From assembly GCA_005406025.1 (NCBI GenBank), contig BGZK01000003.1, positions 682,001-746,000 of the forward strand: 64,000 nt of DNA. Direction: 5' to 3'. The position numbers and the translations under genes were made by a program. Position 1 is the stretch's first letter; every line of letters begins with the position of its first letter. Positions 44,241 through 55,259 of this stretch are shown piece after piece. The notes beneath the pieces are model-generated. The model ran no database searches. It had not been told where the DNA came from and saw only the letters and a program-made list of their open reading frames with translations. The stretch comes from Eumeta japonica (taxonomy: Eukaryota; Arthropoda; Insecta; Lepidoptera; Psychidae).

Positions 44241-45138
44241 CATCGGGAGTAATTGAATTCAGACTATTGCATGCGACCCGTTCTATTGTTGACTAGCTAG
44301 CTGGTCGTCTGCTGCTGCATTTGTGCGAACAGAGCCACAGACGGGCAGTTGGACGACAATGAAACTGGCGAAAAGCAAGCGAATCCTACTGATAACGTAC
44401 GAGTTTTCATGTGAATACTAGCAGAGTAATGCCACTTTATTCAAAAAACTTGGGTCAGCTCTGTGCTATCTGAATTATTCTAGGTTCGCATCCTCCTGTA
44501 TTTTTCCAACGAGTCCGTCTGTGTATTTTTATTATATCTGCGGCGAGCGCAGCGCTAGCCGTATGCAGATTTGGCGTGCTTTTGATTTCTGTGTTATTGG
44601 TGGGATTCTACCCTACATAAAACCTATGCCATAGACAGATAGCTCGGTCATATGACTAGTCTAGTTGTAGGGTTGCAGAATGCAGTCAGACCAAACGGCG
44701 TAATATAACTAGTAGATATGAACCGTTTTATGGAGCGAGAATAGCTATGATTCCATTTGAATAAATACGAGTGAGCAGTAAAACAATACTATTTTCTACT
44801 TTATGCTGCGCACGAGCTTTCGCTGTAGTGTTTATAGGTCGGCTGTCGACGCTAGATTGAAAATCCAACTCGGGGCTGTATAGGTTACACGATTTCGAAT
44901 AGTCCGGCTGTACTCGCCTGCGAGAACAGATCACAATCAACTCTTTTCCGTACTACCAAGCCGCGCCATGGATTGGCACATTTGATGAATAAGTTATTTT
45001 ATAGCTATTCGCCCGCAATCTGACGGCAGCGCAGATCGTATTCCACTATCTTAGCTCTCCACTTGACCGCTCTCGCTTGAGTACAAAGATTATCTATTCT
45101 ACTTCTAAAGAGAAACCCGTCGGATGCTATTAATTATA
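44241..45138. other. Balanced-composition stretch, nothing recognised
   Basis: GC is somewhat higher than average. The 70-codon minus frame at 44728-44940 has no known domain. CGGCGAGCGCAGCGCTAGCC at about 44.54 kb is a short palindromic patch. Confidence 0.4.
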
Positions 45139-45180
45139 AGTGTCTATTAAGTAATAGCTACGTGATAGCTATTAGACACT
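45139..45180. repeat. Imperfect hairpin
   Basis: TAATAGCTA / TAGCTATTA (45152-45160 and 45166-45174) around CGTGA, extended by AGTGTC / GACACT with a 7-base bulge. Confidence 0.7.
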
Positions 45181-45449
45181 AGAACTTAGGCTGACGGCAG
45201 CCTTGAGTTTCATATAACTTTTAGTTTAACATATTCAGAAGACATAGAAAAACAAAAGTTTCTTTTCTGATAGTTCACACACTTTTCTCACAGCTTGGTA
45301 GGCTAAGAAGAAGCTAAATTTATAATAGTACTTTGTCTATATAAGTAGTATGTGCTGAGTACAATAGGAATTTGGCCATCTGGAAAGAATGAATATCAGT
45401 TGACTGACGGAAGCAATCTATAAAGCGAACGTTTGTGATAGAAGACTCG

Positions 45450-45640
45450 GCGAGTATCACCACAGAGCACCTTATAAAGGCCATACTAATGGCCTATCAA
45501 AGAAAGCCAAAATTTAAGCACCCGAACCGACGAATTTGCATGAAACGATCGACAGATGTCAGTGAAGTAAAAGGGGTATGCAAAGATCAGACATCATATC
45601 GTGTGGAACTCTATAATCTCTGCCACTATTTTGTGTTCAG
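45450..45640 (+). repeat. Dispersed repeat R3, copy 1
   Basis: AAAGGCCATACTAATGGCCT ... CAAAATTTAAGCACCCGAAC, CGACGAATTTGCATGAAACG ... TGTCAGTGAAGTAAAAGG ... CTATAATCTCTGCC. It aligns with 52.99-53.13 kb. I recall the segment 'TTTAAGCACCCGAAACCGACGAACTTGCA' as frequent in Lepidoptera. The 99-codon frame 45435-45734 lies over it and is not a host gene. Confidence 0.6.
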
Positions 45641-45713
45641 CACTCACATTCATGTTGTTTTGTGCTCGTGGAGCCAGTGGCGGTGTCGTCTCTGTGTTCT
45701 ATTTGGGAAAATA

Positions 45714-45741
45714 AGTACTTCTATTAGGAGATAGAAGTACT
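45714..45741. repeat. Perfect 11-bp hairpin
   Basis: AGTACTTCTAT and ATAGAAGTACT around TAGGAG. Confidence 0.8.
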
Positions 45742-47269
45742 AGAAGAACAGGAGTTCTTGACATGTTAACTGTTAGGCGTTTGAGGGAAAGAGGGAGAAA
45801 GCGAAGCGGTAATGGACCAAAGATAACTTAATGTGCTGATATATGTACTTGCATCTACGAGTTTTGGTAATATACAATATTCGACTTTGCTTTGAAAGGG
45901 AAATATATACAGTATGCGGTTGTGATTTAACTTCGATCATGGCAAAAATAAAATAAAATATTGCTTATTTGTCAACACTATTAATTCTTGTGTTCCATAT
46001 AAAGTATGGACTATTTCGTGACTTGGCATACTGTGGCTTAATAGCTTATAAAAAGAAATCTGCCAAATGATAGTAGTTAAATGTATGTACTTAGTTTCTT
46101 ACGAATTTTCCTATACACCATTTAATATTTACATATGGAATATATCGAAAAAAAAAATGTTGAAACCCTGAATAAGTTTGGGTTTTAAAAATTAAATATT
46201 AAAGCACCATCAGCGAATAAGCTTACCTAACTATATACACATATACAAAATATTTTTTTTTATTTACAGACTACTATATATATGTAGGACAGATAAATCC
46301 GTTACTCTTCTTTGCAACGCAGAGTCGAGTAAAAAGATAAACCGTATCGTACCACTTAGCAGTGACTTAGACCGTATAATTTTATATATTGATGCAGGAA
46401 TCACGTCGCCGATGCTACGGACTCGATACATTTTAAATTTGAATCCCAGTCACACTTTTACCGAGCTTGGAAAGCTCGTTGAATACTTTAGACATTCGAA
46501 CGGCGGATTCGTTACCTTCATTATGTGTGTACGGAGTGATTCCTTTTTCGCACCGGTTCTAAAGCTACGTTCTGAAATCTCATTTCAGGCCAATGAGTGT
46601 CTTATATGCGCACATACTAAAGTGGTGTTTTAGGTAAAGCTTTATACATTACTCAAAGTTTTGATCATGGCGAAATTGTGATTTAAATTGACGGCGAATG
46701 TCCTGAGCTCAGTCGATTTCATCGCTACTTTCACATCGACGAAAATTTCATGAAACATTGGAAAATTTCATAGTCTCATGACCTATGGAATTTTGTTATA
46801 GAATCACGCAGTCGATATTAACACATTTTTGTGCTGCAGATGCCATTCGTGCTGTTTATGATTTGAGAGCAATGACATCTCTCAGAGAAAAAAATAAGGA
46901 ACTTAATATATTAACTTTAACATCACAATACATGTAAGAAAACCTGGTATATGTCAAAAAAATATAGAATCATTCCAAAAAATGAGCAACAACAATAATA
47001 TTAGCACTAGATATAAGAACGATATTGTTGCTCATAAAACCTATTTAAGCAAAATCAGCAAATAATTTAAAGGACAACGTGTGCGCTTTTATATTAAGAT
47101 TACAGCCGAAATTCAAAACTTGCCATTTTATTAATTTAAACTTTTCATTAAAGAAAAGTTATATGGCAAGGGCTATTATACCGTGTCTGAATATATTAAT
47201 GAAAACAACTATGGGATTGAACTGCTCGCCTATGGGGTTGTTTCATGTAATTATTTCTAAGTGTCGTAC
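45742..47269. other. Unrecognised stretch
   Basis: Mostly AT-rich. The 73-codon frame 46412-46633 (LGKLVEYFRHSNGGFVTFIM) is balanced in composition but unrecognised. A 10-bp inverted repeat, TGAGCAACAA / TTGTTGCTCA, spans 46982-47034. The frame 47079-47399 overlaps the LINE-like tail that follows. Confidence 0.4.
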
Positions 47270-47466
47270 TAAATTATATATTATTCAATATTTTGTATTG
47301 ATGAGTAAAAAAGAGCAAACCTTGAGTTTCTTGCCTATTCTTCTCATGGTGAATCAGCATTTGGATGGTAATGTTAATGTCGCAAACAATCGTTTATGAC
47401 GCATTTCATGTGTAATTTGTTTACCTACGAAATAAATCTATTTTTTATTTTAATTGATTTGATTTG
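47270..47466 (+). mobile_element. Probable LINE 3' end
   Basis: CTTGAGTTTCTTGCCTATTC, TTCTCATGG and about 80 bases later GAAATAAATCTATTTTTTAT, TTTAATTGATTTGATTTGG. 'GTTTCTTGCC(A/G)(G)TTCTTCTC' followed by 'AAATAAATCTATTTTTTATTTTAATTTGATTTG' is a familiar lepidopteran LINE 3' end with short terminal repeats. No RT motif remains upstream. Confidence 0.5.
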
Positions 47467-47995
47467 GAAAAGCTGAAAAAATTAAATAATCTGTACAAAA
47501 ATGAAACTATTTCTGTGTATACATTGCGAAAAGTGAAAATGTAATTGAAAGTATTGCTTTGCAATTATAATAATGCATGGAATTAAATGTATGCCTGATT
47601 TTCTATTTTAATTTTTGAAACGGCTAAACGGATTGTAATCGTATTTTGCATAAAAGTGGATTATTTCCTTGGATATGACAAAGAATGCACTATGTAGAAA
47701 AAAAATATACATACTAGCAAATATCAAATTAAAAGAAAAAGATCAGCTATTTCAAAGGAAGAACCGATATCGTCGTCGAGATTGCCCTTAGAATAGAGCA
47801 TAGGACCGAGGGCTAAGTTGAGACCGGAAACGATGATTTCAATATCGTAATTTACGCGCAGAAAAGTTAGCTAGAAACGACTAGCATTTAATATAACAGA
47901 TTTTGTAAATTTTCAATCGATTTCTTTTTAATTTGGTTACATATTTTTTGATAAAAAAGTACAGGAAGCTTCCTTATCTGCAAACATATATGAGA
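47467..47995. other. AT-rich stretch, nothing recognised
   Basis: No supported feature. Confidence 0.45.
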
Positions 47996-48330
47996 TATTG
48001 GAACGACCTGCGCGCGGCGTGGAATTGTCTGAGCCGAGCGAAGGCTAAAATTCATAGGTGTGGCCGCGAAATTTTCGATAAAAATCGGTCCATTAAGTAG
48101 AAATATAGCCGGGGTCGCCGGTGACACGGCCGGCGGCGAAGAAGCCCGAATACAAAGCGGGTCACATAAATTGTTGGGTGCTCGCCGCTTTGGCCGCGCG
48201 CGCCGTCTCCGCGGTCTCCAACGGCCCAGGTAGAGGTTGCATCAAAGTACCTTTAGGGGCGAATGGACATGTTCGAGAGGGTCGCTCTGATTGGCATCAG
48301 ATCGGCCCGACAGAGAGATTCCAACGATTT
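47996..48330. promoter_or_regulatory. Largest CpG-rich island, candidate conserved regulatory element
   Basis: GACCTGCGCGCGGCGTGGAA, CCGAGCGAAGGC, GGGGTCGCCGGTGACACGGC, CGGCGGCGAAGAAGCCCGAA, GCGGGTCACATAAATTGTTG, GGCCGCGCGCGCCGTCTCCG. A plus frame without stops (48121-48351) is Ala/Arg/Gly-rich composition translation with no domain. The block is isolated in AT-rich DNA, has internal palindromes (GTCGCCGGTGAC) and no repeat end. I read it as non-coding and possibly conserved; this is inference. Confidence 0.35.
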
Positions 48331-49040
48331 CGAAGTCTGCTTATTAAGTAATATATGGCGTTGTATAAATTTACAAGTAAAGCGAACGAGATATCATTAC
48401 TTGTTCGAATTAATGTTGTAGATTTTCAATGTGTTATATACCAGCTGTCGCACACCCACTTCGCTGGGTGTTGCGATTTATGAAAAATGGCATTCAAAAC
48501 ATAAATAGTCTATAACCATCTAAAAACGATTCCATGGCGAATGACTAAAGTCCTATATCGATATGTTCAGTAGTATTCAATCGAAGCTCAGACAAAAAAA
48601 TAAAAACACGTGTGGCACTCGGGGACTGCCGCTATTGCATAGTATTTTTTTATCAAATTATGCAATTATAATTATTTATTTATTTTATTTATGTAGTATT
48701 TTTTTGAGGTGGTGCCCTAACGCCGAAACTCTAAGCAGGCATGAGTCACCAGATTGCGGGTCGAAGAGGGGGATTACGCATGCGCAGTAACGCCGATACA
48801 ACCAATGCCACCTAGAGGCGAGTTGCTGAACTAAACAAACAAGCGTGATATTTCAAAAGAGTCATTAAAAGTTCTGCTATTCATCGATAGATAGCAAAAG
48901 TAAAAAGTATCACCGCTGTGCCGGTCGGAGTGGCGGGTGTTAGGTTATTTTCGTTACGAAATTTCTGGATTCGGTCTCCACGCTCAAGGCCCGCGATAGA
49001 AGCTATGCAATAGCTTAAAATGTATTCATTATATATATAT
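48331..49040. repeat. Element-end fragments and GC-mixed repeat debris
   Basis: 48440-48480 (CAGCTGTCGCACACCCACTT, CGCTGGGTGTTGCG) resembles the inverted end of a dispersed element ('AGCTGT(C/T)GCCCGC...CTTCGC'). 48.6-48.83 kb (ACGTGTGGCACTCGGGGACT, GCCGCTATTGCATAG ... GAGGTGGTGCCCTAACGCCG) looks like another repeat. Neither can be bounded exactly. Confidence 0.4.
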
Positions 49041-49939
49041 ATTAGCTGGCCCGGCAGACGTCGTTCTGAACTTGTCCCGTATAGTTAATGCCCGCAGCTG
49101 CACCAGCATGGACGTAAAATTATATATTTTTGTCTTCACTATCGATCGATATCAATTTCAATCCGAGTATCATTTTCGATTCTGATTCTAGTCACACTTT
49201 TAACCTCACACTCGTTTTCGACCGCAGTCCCGTTCTCAATTTCGGTTCGAGTCCCGCTTTCAATTCCGATTCCGCTCATGATCCCGTTGCCGCTCCTCGT
49301 CCTTGATTTCGTTTCGATCTAATCCCTATTCTGATTTTGCTCCTGATCTCGAGTGTGGTTCCATTTTTGATTCAATTCCAATAAATTATCCAATGTTTTT
49401 CATGCAGCAACTTTAAAAACATCGCAATAAAAAGTGCCCTAAAACTAGCCCAGTAAGCTTCCATTCTTTCCAGTGAAAGTCTCATAGTAATTGATTCAGC
49501 CATTCCGAAAATATTCCGAACAAATAGACAGACGGACAGATACAAAGGGTTATTTTCTTTTCTACAAACCTTGTCCTAACAATTAGGGACACAACAGGAA
49601 AGGAATCAACCAAATCGGTCTGGCCTTTCTCAAATGATGCTCTTCCATACATATGGCAATTGATTTTTATTTATATAGATATATATGTAGATATGAAAAG
49701 ACTGGCAGATAGCTGCAAACTTCGCTGGGCGTTTATAGGTTACGAAAGTGAATTATTTTTTTTAGGATCCATGTGGTAAACGAGCATGCGGGCCACTGGA
49801 AAATAAATGGTCACCGTTGCCCATGGACAACTTCGATACCGATACTGGTGGAATACTGGTCTCAGGAATTCCGGAAAAAATATCTAAATTTATGGAAATA
49901 TTCAATTTTCATAGCGCGAAGTTAAAAAATGTATGCGTT
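49041..49939 (+). repeat. Composite dispersed repeat with pyrimidine tract, copy 5
   Basis: It opens TTAGCTGGCCCGGCAGACGT, CGTTCTGAAC, a common lepidopteran element end (also at 59.78 kb). A pyrimidine-rich tract follows at 49.14-49.39 kb (TTTCGATTCTGATTCTAGTC, GTTCTCAATTTCGGTTCGAG). Next come TGATTCAGCCATTCCG with AGACAGACGGACAG, GGCAGATAGCTGCAAACTTC, GCTGGGCG, and finally CAATTTTCATAGCGCGAAGT shared with 24.34 kb. It appears to be older repeats into which the Penelope-like element at 49.95 kb inserted. Confidence 0.6.
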
Positions 49940-51074
49940 TTGAGGAAACCGACGCTTGCCTGCAACATGCATTAACATGCAGCATGCAACCCACCGCTGA
50001 CCCTCGAATCTGCCTCTCCACTACGAATCTCTATCCAAATGATCGAATATTGATTCCAGAGGATTGACAGATATCGAACACCTAAGCAAGTGTTATTTAT
50101 TTTTATTTTTATAATTATCTTATTCCGCCAACCGTTAAATTGTTAATTCTACGTACGTTTCATGCCAACCAGGCACATCCTCAGAAAATTGACGACAGTC
50201 ACATCCACCAGGGTGCAAGGAGCGTTAAAACAACCAACACAATTTCGTTAAGAGGGCCGCTGCATGCAATGGTCAAAGAGCGACGAAAACATTCTTAAGG
50301 CAGCCACAGACCACCAACGATAGACATGCCTGTCAAATGTCACAGACTAACCATCACCAACATGACCCAAATAGTTACAAGCAAGCGTCCAATAATGGCG
50401 ATTTATAAACGTCAATTTGGTCGCTGAGCATATTATTATTATCTTTATGTTTTAAAATTTCGAAGGATTCCAAAACATTTAAACGTAACCCCTTCTCACA
50501 CACATGCAAAACATCGAATTTGTGATCGTTATTAAGCTAATGACCGGTTTTTAATAAATGTTTAGCAAAATGGGATCTGTCTGATTTATTATTTTTTAAA
50601 GGCCGAAATATGTTCTTTGTATCTTTTTTCAAAACAACGTCCGGTTTGACCTATATATATCGATTTACAGTCATCACAAGTTAATTTATAAATTCCCGAT
50701 TTCTTATTATTGTGTAATTTATCTTTATTGTTACATAAAGTTTTCAAATTGTTATTTGTTTTAAAAGCCGTATAAATATTATGTTTTTTTAATAATCTTG
50801 AAATTTTCTCCGACATTGTACCAAAATATGTCAAACTAGCTATATATTTCTTTTGGTCTTTTGATTGTGTTGGATAGATACTTTTCTTTATAATACTTTT
50901 TTGGTTTTTATTAATTCGTAGTGGATTAAAGGTAATTAAAGATTCGTAGTGGAGAGGCAGATTCGAGGGTCAGCGGTGGGTTGCATGCTGCATGTTAATG
51001 CATGTTGCAGGCAAGCGTCTACTATGGATTTCCGCGAATTTACACCTCACACAATAAAATATTGAGGAAACCGA
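49940..51074 (-). mobile_element. Truncated Penelope-like element with 80-bp inverted repeats and 13-bp target-site duplication
   Basis: TTGAGGAAACCGA occurs at 49940-49952 and 51062-51074, flanking a 1.1-kb insertion. Inside, 49951-50030 and 50940-51019 are perfect 80-bp inverted repeats. The interior is read on the minus strand and holds the C-terminal GIY-YIG part of a Penelope-like retroelement followed by about 350 bp of 3' region. The RT is missing, so the insert is 5'-truncated. Penelope-like elements are known for variable target duplications, 5' truncation and terminally inverted partial copies; this one shows all three. The sharp TSD and identical arms suggest it is young compared with the other remnants. 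Confidence 0.85.
50375..50930 (-). pseudogene. Penelope-like GIY-YIG endonuclease domain
   Basis: The minus-strand reading enters from the inverted repeat with PLRINKNQKSIIKKS, then SLTYFGTMSEKISRLLKKHN, then KSGIYKLTCDDCKSIYIGQT + GRCFEKRYKEHI. GIY...YIGQTGR..F..R..EH is the GIY-YIG nuclease core, and the CDDC pair and preceding 'SEKI.RLLKKHNI..F' linker are characteristic of Penelope-like retroelements, where the domain follows the RT. The compact frame (ATG at 50834) stops at 50589, but the same frame continues past the stop with RSHFAKHLLKTGH, LHVCEKGLRLNVLESFEILK and DQIDVYKSPLL, the usual C-terminus. So the domain is split by an early TAA and a second stop. With no RT it cannot act alone. 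Confidence 0.85.
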
Positions 51075-52839
51075 TTATAGTGTATTTCAACTTGTATTTT
51101 TCTATATATTATTTCAGTTTTAAATACATTTTGAATTGCTTATTTTTTTTTAATTATCATATTTTTATACTTAGTCGAATGTTGGATACATATTATATAA
51201 TAATCTATAAAACATTGTGATCAGGTTTTTATGTTGGGAGTGTGTCAATGAAATTTTTTTATTGTTTTGTAATCAATGGTCCGGAGGGTAAGGGAAGTTT
51301 ACGATCAATTAGGATAAAGTGCAAGGGCTACTCATAAAATCAACTTATATCAATAATTATGTTATAATACCAACAATTATATTGATTATAAAAATGTTAG
51401 AAATATAATATAAAAAAAACTTGTCTGCATTATGTCGAAATCTGTGCCTAAATTCATTTAATTGTAAATTTAACATAAATTAGAACGTCTATAACACGGT
51501 GATAAAACTTCGAGGACTATTAAAACACAAAATAAATACGCTTTTTAAAGCATAAACATTATCAGCACACCAATATATGTATTTTAATTATTAATCAGTT
51601 TCCAAAATTTTTAAATTATGAACGCTTACTAACGTAGCAATAGCAATATATCACAAGAACGAGAGGTGTGTGTAGAATAAAATCAGGCACGATATGAATT
51701 AAAATCGAAAGAGGAACCAAGGTGTGAAGTGGGTATATACATATATACCTACACATATCTCACACATATCTACACAAAGTACACATACCTTAAAAAAAAA
51801 TCTTAATGTGCGAGATGGTTAGTGAATCGCTAAGATGAGAAGTCGATTTCTTACAAATTTTATTTTAGCATAAATTGAGGAATATAAATTTTATACTTAT
51901 TAAAAAAATGTACTAGGTTTGAGCTTTCTGAGGCAAATTCAGTCTGGATTTGTAATTCCTATTTCTTAAAATATCTAATATAACTTCAAATATAATATTT
52001 TAAAAATTAGTTAAATAATATCTTTAATATGCATGTCCCGAGGCTTATTCAGCGAACATTAAACTGCTGGTTTAAAACTTCGAATGATACAATTTAAAAA
52101 AAAATTACCCATTATATAATATGCACGTTTTAAATTTCTTTCACTTTTCCACAGTTTACCATAATTTAAAAATGATCAAACCTAGACTAAAAACATTCAA
52201 AATGAGCTTAACCCAATAGGCGTGATGTTAAAAATGAAACAGGAGTATATGTTTGAGGCTGCACACCGATAATTTGATTCAGTAAAAAAGACGGGAAAGA
52301 GTGTCGCCGTTGTAAATTTCAGCGGAGATTACATGGACCCAGCTTCCGTCCCGCGGGATATCAAAGGGGGTTACATAATATAAAGCTCTCAATAATTAGG
52401 CCCTTGATTCATAATACACGGAAAAGAGGTCAAGGTTTTTAAGGTCTTTATAGGGACTTAAGGGATTTGATGTGAGCTTATTAAGTGGCGTCTCGTTGTA
52501 GGTTCGAGTGTACTTATATAATTTGATGTGTTGTAATAAAAGGGCGTATAAATGTTCCGTTACAATTACTAAAGTAAAATAACATAGGCTATACAATAAA
52601 AGTGACCGCACTAAGTCAGTTTCACGAGCAGTCACTAACTGTATAACTACTTGTAACTACATATTTACAATGATACTAGATATATTAATGCTTCGTTATT
52701 TTAATAAATATGTGTATAATACTTTGCATATAATATGACATTTTATAAATTGAGTTTTATGCTATAAATTATTTTTCTGGTACGGACTTTGCGTGATACA
52801 GCAGTTAGCTTTTTGAGCTGCTATTAATAATAGCACCTG
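51075..52839. other. AT-rich stretch, nothing recognised
   Basis: No supported gene. A GC-richer spot at 52.3-52.37 kb (CAGCTTCCGTCCCGCGGGAT) could be a repeat end. The frame 52396-52635 is unsupported. Confidence 0.45.
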
Positions 52840-53135
52840 GGCAACTAAGCTTTGATCGGAGGCTTTCGAGTTTGTCGTGGGAATATGAAAACTTTCCGCG
52901 GGAATAGTTGCTTATGTTCATTTTCAATAATAAATATTAAAATACTTAATATCAATGTAGATGCAAAGCAAATATGTAGATCGAACGTGTGCGATAATGG
53001 TGGCCTTAAAAGATCTTATGCTGACCAAATTCAAGGAGGGTCAAATTTTAAGCACCCAAAACCGACGAACTTACACGTAACGATTGTTAAGTGTTAGTGA
53101 AGCAAGAGACAAAATCTGTAATCTATGCTTACCTC
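52840..53135 (+). repeat. Dispersed repeats R2 (copy 2) and R3 (copy 2), adjacent
   Basis: 52868-52950 (GAGTTTGTCGTGGGAATATG ... CGCGGGAATAGTTGCTTATG, TTCATTTTCAATAATAAATA) aligns with 36.1 and 59.7 kb. 52990-53130 (AAATTTTAAGCACCCAAAAC, CGACGAACTTACACGTAACG ... GTTAGTGAAGCAAGAGAC) aligns with 45.45-45.64 kb. Their adjacency here suggests that R2 and R3 are parts of one larger element. The 81-codon frame 52852-53097 is a by-product. Confidence 0.6.
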
Positions 53136-54175
53136 TCTGGAAAATAGGTGTGAGTTTATAATAATAATAATACCATACATGAAACTACAAATTAATATTT
53201 ACGAAAATTAATAATTTAGTTCCAGTATTTAATTTAAAGTATGGACAGAAAAAAAGACGTAGATTCCGATTTTATCTACGCAAAGATTTATTTTATACTA
53301 TAATTTTCATGAAAGATTTCTATAGCATTGTGTCATACAAGTAAGGATATATATGGGCTGGAATTTGTCACAGTATAATAGTTGTTATAAATCGGTAGGA
53401 ATAGTTTCTGTTTTTCGGCAACATAAAAAAGCTGATTCTTAACCCTGAGACAGTTAGACTCAATATGTACTTCTGCGGCGTGGCCCGGATTATTCCGGTC
53501 ACGCGCGCTAGGGGCCGCCCTCGGCGACCTGTCACCGAAGTCTCCGAATGAACCTTACATCAACTGCATAAAAAAAAACGCGCACAACAAACTAACAGAA
53601 ATAGAAACAATTTTCTATGTATGTACTAGTATCTCTATCGATAAAAGAGAAAGAAAAGACAGATGACTTGCCATTATTTTTAAACTTGAAAGAAAGTAAA
53701 AAATATATATAATTTAATCGTAAATTAGGTACGCATTAAAGATTAAAAGGTCCTAGTAATGTTAAAGCTCATTACCATTGCACCGCGCCTCTACCGCGTT
53801 TTAGCGGAACTAATGTAATGAAATGTTTGGATAGGAACCGATCGTGCCTCCTGCCCGAGAAATAGCCTGAGGTGGTGTCGGGCTATCGCCGTTGCTGTTC
53901 TCGTCATGAAAAATGACAAGTTAAAAAAACTGAAGTTAAAAAGCTCTACTTCGAATGTTTTGAAACATTTTAACAAAAAAAAGAATGGGCATGTTATATT
54001 ATATCTGTTGGACGTGTTGATTTGATTGTGATGGAAATAGTTTTGATATTTTTTTAAATTAAAAAATAAATAAGTTTAATCCTGCATAGTCATTATAAAA
54101 TTTAAAACAGTTAATTCATGTAAGATGTTAAAATTGAAGAAACGAATAAATTTTCGAATTTTCATCTGTCAATGT
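53136..54175. other. Mostly unrecognised, with a CpG-rich spot at 53.47-53.55 kb
   Basis: 53.47-53.55 kb: TCTGCGGCGTGGCCCGGATT, GGTCACGCGCGCTAGGGGCC, GCCCTCGGCGACCTGTCACC. It is isolated and CpG-rich with no frame. 53.77-53.92 kb is GC-balanced (minus frame 53791-53976) and unrecognised. The remainder is AT-rich. Confidence 0.4.
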
Positions 54176-54179
54176 CGAT

Positions 54180-54890
54180 TCGCTTAGGCATATGTAGGCA
54201 ACAACCGGCCCGCGGAACGCGTCTGGCCCGCTGTAAGATTTGATTTGGTCCGCGAGATATTTTGAAAAACCCATTAAAATGTATATTACACGGTTTACTC
54301 ATACTATCGGAATTAAGTGAGTGAGCAAACCGAGTGGCGGCGGTCATCAAAGAGTGAGGCGGTAAACATCAAAGCCTTTGAAGTTTGCCGCTTCACTGGC
54401 AGCGCAACAAAAGATTATTGATTCTCAATCGTTATACACTGGACGATTCTAGATCATTCCTTCATTTTGCCTATATAAGCGGGTGGATGGCCCGAACTTT
54501 AGTTCAGTTCTATTTGAGCTACCGAGGTGATAACTTCGACAAGCGATATCCTTGGAAACTTCTAGTGGCGTGAATGTACAAAATGCTCCAATACACTTGC
54601 AAATGGAATTGATCGACATTAAAGAAAATTCACTCCTAACATCTAAATTTGAAGACGTGGAGTTGTGCGATTTCTACAAAAAATACCTCGAAGAAGACCA
54701 TTTTCCGCAGCTTAGAAAATTCGCAAGAAGATTAATTTGTGCGTTTGGCAGTACTTACAAATGCAAACAGTTCTTTTCAATGATGAAAGTTAATTAAATC
54801 AAAACATCATACAAGGCGGACTGACGATAATTTGGAATTGGTTTCCCAAATCCAAGCTCAAGTGTCTCATTGATTTCGGTGTGTTATTTA
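54180..54890 (+). pseudogene. hAT-family transposase remnant (ZBED/GTF2IRD2-like type)
   Basis: A plus frame (54552-54797) reads SGVNVQNAPIHLQMELIDIK, then CDFYKKYLEEDHFPQLRKFA and FGSTYKCKQFFSMMK. This is the C-terminal dimerisation (hATC) part of a hAT transposase: families of this type have 'NVENAP..LQMELIDLQ', 'FPQLR' and 'FGSTY.CEQ.FS.MK' in this order. After a frameshift the reading goes on with TRRTDDNLELVSQIQAQ, the usual 'SRLTDEHL' end. Upstream, 54.20-54.25 kb has the GGCCCGCGGAACGCGTCTGG, CCCGC signature seen near ends of such elements. The catalytic core and BED finger are absent. The element is dead; in this family domestication occurs, but here there is no intact frame. Confidence 0.75.
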
Positions 54891-54955
54891 ACTTTCGTAG
54901 TTTGTATTAATTCCAAATTTCACGATTCAATTATAATGACACAAAAGCATCAAAC

Positions 54956-55017
54956 TCTGTCTCGCTCTCTCTCTACTAATTACTTTTAAAGAGAAAGAGC
55001 GCGAGAGAGAGAGAGAA
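54956..55017. repeat. (CT)n...(GA)n inverted microsatellite
   Basis: TCTCGCTCTCTCTCT and, about 30 bases on, AGAGCGCGAGAGAGAGAGAG. The arms can pair into an imperfect stem. It lies just beyond the hAT remnant. Confidence 0.8.
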
Positions 55018-55259
55018 AATAAATGTGTCCACTCGCTCTTGTTCGATTCAGTCGGTTGTATCGAAAATATAACAGCACAAAAAATTATTTGTTTTAATCT
55101 TGTAGCGTTATTATGTATAATGTACATTTATAAATCATTGTAAATTAAATAAAATTGACAATACAATGTTTCTCTTAATTTACATGCTATTAATTTTTAT
55201 TTTCCAATATATTTTGACTAAAAATTGTAATTTATTTTATATCATTTATATGTTGTATA
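55018..55259. other. AT-rich spacer
   Basis: Nothing recognised; the 72-codon frame 55166-55384 is AT-driven and runs into the Mariner end. Confidence 0.5.

Noticed and set aside
48121..48351. Stop-free Ala/Arg/Gly-rich frame in the 48-kb CpG island
   Set aside because: Stops are rare in any frame of such GC-rich DNA, and there is no domain or splice evidence.
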